Below are positions 62,392 to 64,000 of a DNA stretch of 64,000 nt, one piece after another (within the stretch, counting starts at the first letter, position 1; the number at the start of each line of letters is the position of its first letter). The notes beneath the pieces are model-generated. The model was not told the origin of the DNA and did no database searches. It saw only the letters and a program-made list of their open reading frames with translations. Source of the stretch: CAVSUZ01 sp963791885 (GTDB lineage: Bacteria > Pseudomonadota > Alphaproteobacteria > Acetobacterales > Acetobacteraceae); the NCBI GenBank assembly GCA_963791885.1, contig CAWBUL010000006.1, positions 124,001 through 188,000 of the forward strand. Reading direction: 5' to 3'. The translations under genes and the position numbers were made by a program.

Positions 62392-63396
62392 GTGCCGGCA
62401 AAGGGCACCAAAACCCACGGCTCGGAAACGACTGGTAGCGAGAGGCTGTACGCGCGCTGCGAGCAGATCTTGCGCCGCTCTATCCGCAGTGGCCTGCCGC
62501 CGGGAACGGTTTTGCTCGAAGCCCAACTCGCTAAGCTGCTCGGATCCAGCCGCGCGCCGGTACGCCAGGCCTTAGCGCATCTTCACGAGGAAGGCCTGGT
62601 GCAGCGGTCTCAGGGCCGAGGCTATCTGGTTGGACAGAACGGGCACGGAATCCCCCGGGTTAGATTGTCCGTCGCGATGCTGGGGTTGGATGAGCCCGGT
62701 GAAGCATTACGCCGCTCGCTTGCCTGGGAGGGAATCTACGAGGATGTGGAACGGAGCATCATCCATCGCTCTGTCTTCGGCAGCGCGCGGGTAAACGAGG
62801 TAGAGCTGGCCAGCCGCTATGGCGTTGGTCGCAGCGTGGCTCGTGACGTTCTGACGCGATTGCAAAGCCTCGGCATGCTAGCCAAGGACGAGCGGCAGAG
62901 ATGGATCATCGTTTCGCTCGACCGGCAGCGTCTAGCAAGTCTGTATGAGCTGCGGCGGCTGCTCGAGCCAGCCGCTCTCCGTGATGCGATGCAGTATGCG
63001 GAGGTCGCCCTGCTCGAGGAGATGCGGCGGCGGCTGCAGGTGCGCCGCGCTGCTTACCCGAAGGTCAGTGCTAACGACATGAACGATCTCGAATACGACT
63101 TGCACGTGCGCCTGCTTTCGCTCTGTCGGAACCGCGAACTGCTCGGCGCGCTGCAGCGGACCCGCTGTACGCTGACCCTCAGCAAGCATGTCCTCGGCGT
63201 CGAGATGCCGCTGCCGCAGCATGATCCCTTCATGGAGGAGCATGTGGAGGTACTCGACGCGGTTATCGCCGGTAAGGCGCAGCCGGCGATGAAGGCACTC
63301 GAACGGCATCTGCGTTCCTCTTTTCCGAAAGTCGCGGATCGGCTGGAGGCGTTCCGAGCCAGCTACACGCCACCACCATTGACCTATTTGAATTGA
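62392..63396 (+). CDS. GntR-family (FadR-type) transcriptional regulator
   Basis: The 334-residue protein starts with GTG behind GAGGA. It has an N-terminal winged helix (CEQILRRSIRSGLPPGTVLL, EAQLAKLLGSSRAPVRQALA, HLHEEGLVQRSQGRGYLVG), then a second winged-helix-like stretch (NEVELASRYGVGRSVARDVL, TRLQSLGMLAKDERQRWIIV) and the FCD ligand domain (LYELRRLLEPAALRDAMQYA, DLEYDLHVRLLSLCRNRELL, HDPFMEEHVEVLDAVIAGKA). Two HTH blocks in one chain are unusual. It likely represses the divergent operon until the substrate or a CoA intermediate binds. Confidence 0.88.
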   Translation: MPAKGTKTHGSETTGSERLYARCEQILRRSIRSGLPPGTVLLEAQLAKLLGSSRAPVRQALAHLHEEGLVQRSQGRGYLVGQNGHGIPRVRLSVAMLGLDEPGEALRRSLAWEGIYEDVERSIIHRSVFGSARVNEVELASRYGVGRSVARDVLTRLQSLGMLAKDERQRWIIVSLDRQRLASLYELRRLLEPAALRDAMQYAEVALLEEMRRRLQVRRAAYPKVSANDMNDLEYDLHVRLLSLCRNRELLGALQRTRCTLTLSKHVLGVEMPLPQHDPFMEEHVEVLDAVIAGKAQPAMKALERHLRSSFPKVADRLEAFRASYTPPPLTYLN

Positions 63397-63398
63397 GC

Positions 63399-64000
63399 AT
63401 GCGCGCGCTGGTGATCGCTGATGCGTTTGGCATCGAGAACCTGTGTTGGCAGGAGCGTCCGTCGCCCTTGCCCGGACCGGGTCAGGTAATTGTCCGCATC
63501 ACCGCCGTTTCGTTCAACTTCCGCGACTTGCAGGTGATCGGCGGGGTGCGCGACGTGCCCCGTCCGCTGATACCGTTGTCCGATGCGTGTGGGGTGGTGA
63601 GTGCCATAGGCGAGGGGGTGGTACGCTGGAAGCTCGGTGACCGCGTCATGCCTGTATTCGCCCCCGGCTGGATTTCCGGTCCGCTTCCGCACGTGGAAAC
63701 GCTGCCGACATTAGGAGGCCCACTCGACGGTACTTTTCGCGAGGAAGCGGCGTGGCACGAGCAGGACCTGGTCGCTGTCCCGGCTGTGCTCAGTGACGCC
63801 GAGGCCGCTACTCTGCCCTGCGCCGCGGTCTCTGCCTGGAACGCACTGTTCGTGGCGGCACAAACCAAACCCGGCGACGTGGTCCTCATTCAGGGCACAG
63901 GCGGCGTCGCCTTGTTCGCATTGCAGTTCGCTAAACGCGCCGGTGCGCGGACCATCCTGATCTCCAGCGAGGACCGCAAGCTTGAGCGCGCCAGGCCACT
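63399..64000 (+). CDS. NADPH:quinone reductase-like MDR oxidoreductase, 3' end outside window
   Basis: The visible 200 residues read MRALVIADAFGIENLCWQER, PGPGQVIVRITAVSFNFRDL, LSDACGVVSAIGEGVVRWKL, GDRVMPVFAPGW, LPCAAVSAWNALFVAAQTKP, GDVVLIQGTGGVALFALQFA. This is a zinc-free medium-chain reductase with the G-T-G-G-V coenzyme site. It starts 2 bp after the regulator stop and is probably co-transcribed. The gene continues past 64000. Confidence 0.88.
   Translation, partial: MRALVIADAFGIENLCWQERPSPLPGPGQVIVRITAVSFNFRDLQVIGGVRDVPRPLIPLSDACGVVSAIGEGVVRWKLGDRVMPVFAPGWISGPLPHVETLPTLGGPLDGTFREEAAWHEQDLVAVPAVLSDAEAATLPCAAVSAWNALFVAAQTKPGDVVLIQGTGGVALFALQFAKRAGARTILISSEDRKLERARP

Overview
The window is GC-rich, with dense bacterial coding and many overlapping ATGA/TGATG gene junctions. 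Its protein families point to an alphaproteobacterium, most likely of the Rhodospirillales/Acetobacteraceae type: a class III PHA synthase operon, a P-I-D-V-H-V-G type XRE regulator, amino-acid ABC cassettes, PrpF/Bug, AtuA and PEP-CTERM proteins. This assignment is inference; no rRNA or tRNA gene was recognised.

Layout. Positions 1-8000 are a scrap yard: a frameshifted HEAT/TPR protein, a headless serine recombinase cut by an IS5-type fragment, a 97-bp inverted-repeat element, a lipoprotein, a chalcone-isomerase-like secreted protein, an XRE regulator and IS5/IS3 remnants. Positions 7265-15020 hold a methyltransferase, a RidA protein, an oleate hydratase, a PPC-domain protein, an IS630 element sitting between remnants of a CaiB CoA-transferase and an enoyl-CoA hydratase, and a minus-strand run (tyrosine-rich lipoprotein, lytic transglycosylase, alpha/beta hydrolase, exonuclease III). 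Positions 15300-22000 carry second copies of the inverted-repeat element and the XRE regulator, IS remnants, a secreted beta-helix protein with a broken relative, a degraded AraC gene, a degraded integrase and a PEP-CTERM protein.

Positions 22081-26099 are the end of a sugar ABC locus (broken permease, ATPase, GH31 glycosidase). Next come a PrpF-Bug fusion and an MFS transporter. Positions 30738-38601 form a PHA operon (TPP enzyme, alcohol dehydrogenase, phaE, phaC, CoA-transferase, alpha/beta hydrolase) in which phaE and the dehydrogenase are frameshifted. NAD isocitrate dehydrogenase and aconitase follow on opposite strands; acnA is split by an IS630 copy with an exact TA duplication. Pyrophosphatase and a second hydrolase lie between a partial and a complete IS6-family copy. 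Then come a truncated two-gene nuclease-like operon and a DUF433/DUF5615 toxin-antitoxin pair.

Positions 50890-64000 are an intact catabolic island: a plus-strand trio (two ACMSD/LigW-type amidohydrolases and an RraA-type aldolase) converging on a nine-gene minus-strand operon (two permeases, ATPase, binding protein, RraA, split AtuA, enoyl-CoA hydratase, MmgE/PrpD protein), controlled presumably by a divergent GntR regulator and followed by a quinone-reductase-like gene cut by the window end. It looks like uptake and CoA-dependent breakdown of a small carboxylated compound whose identity the sequence does not give.

A general feature is the number of single-base frameshifts and gene stumps. 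Either this region is decaying under heavy IS activity or the assembly has residual indel errors, and the two explanations have to be separated before the phaE, dehydrogenase and permease lesions are believed.
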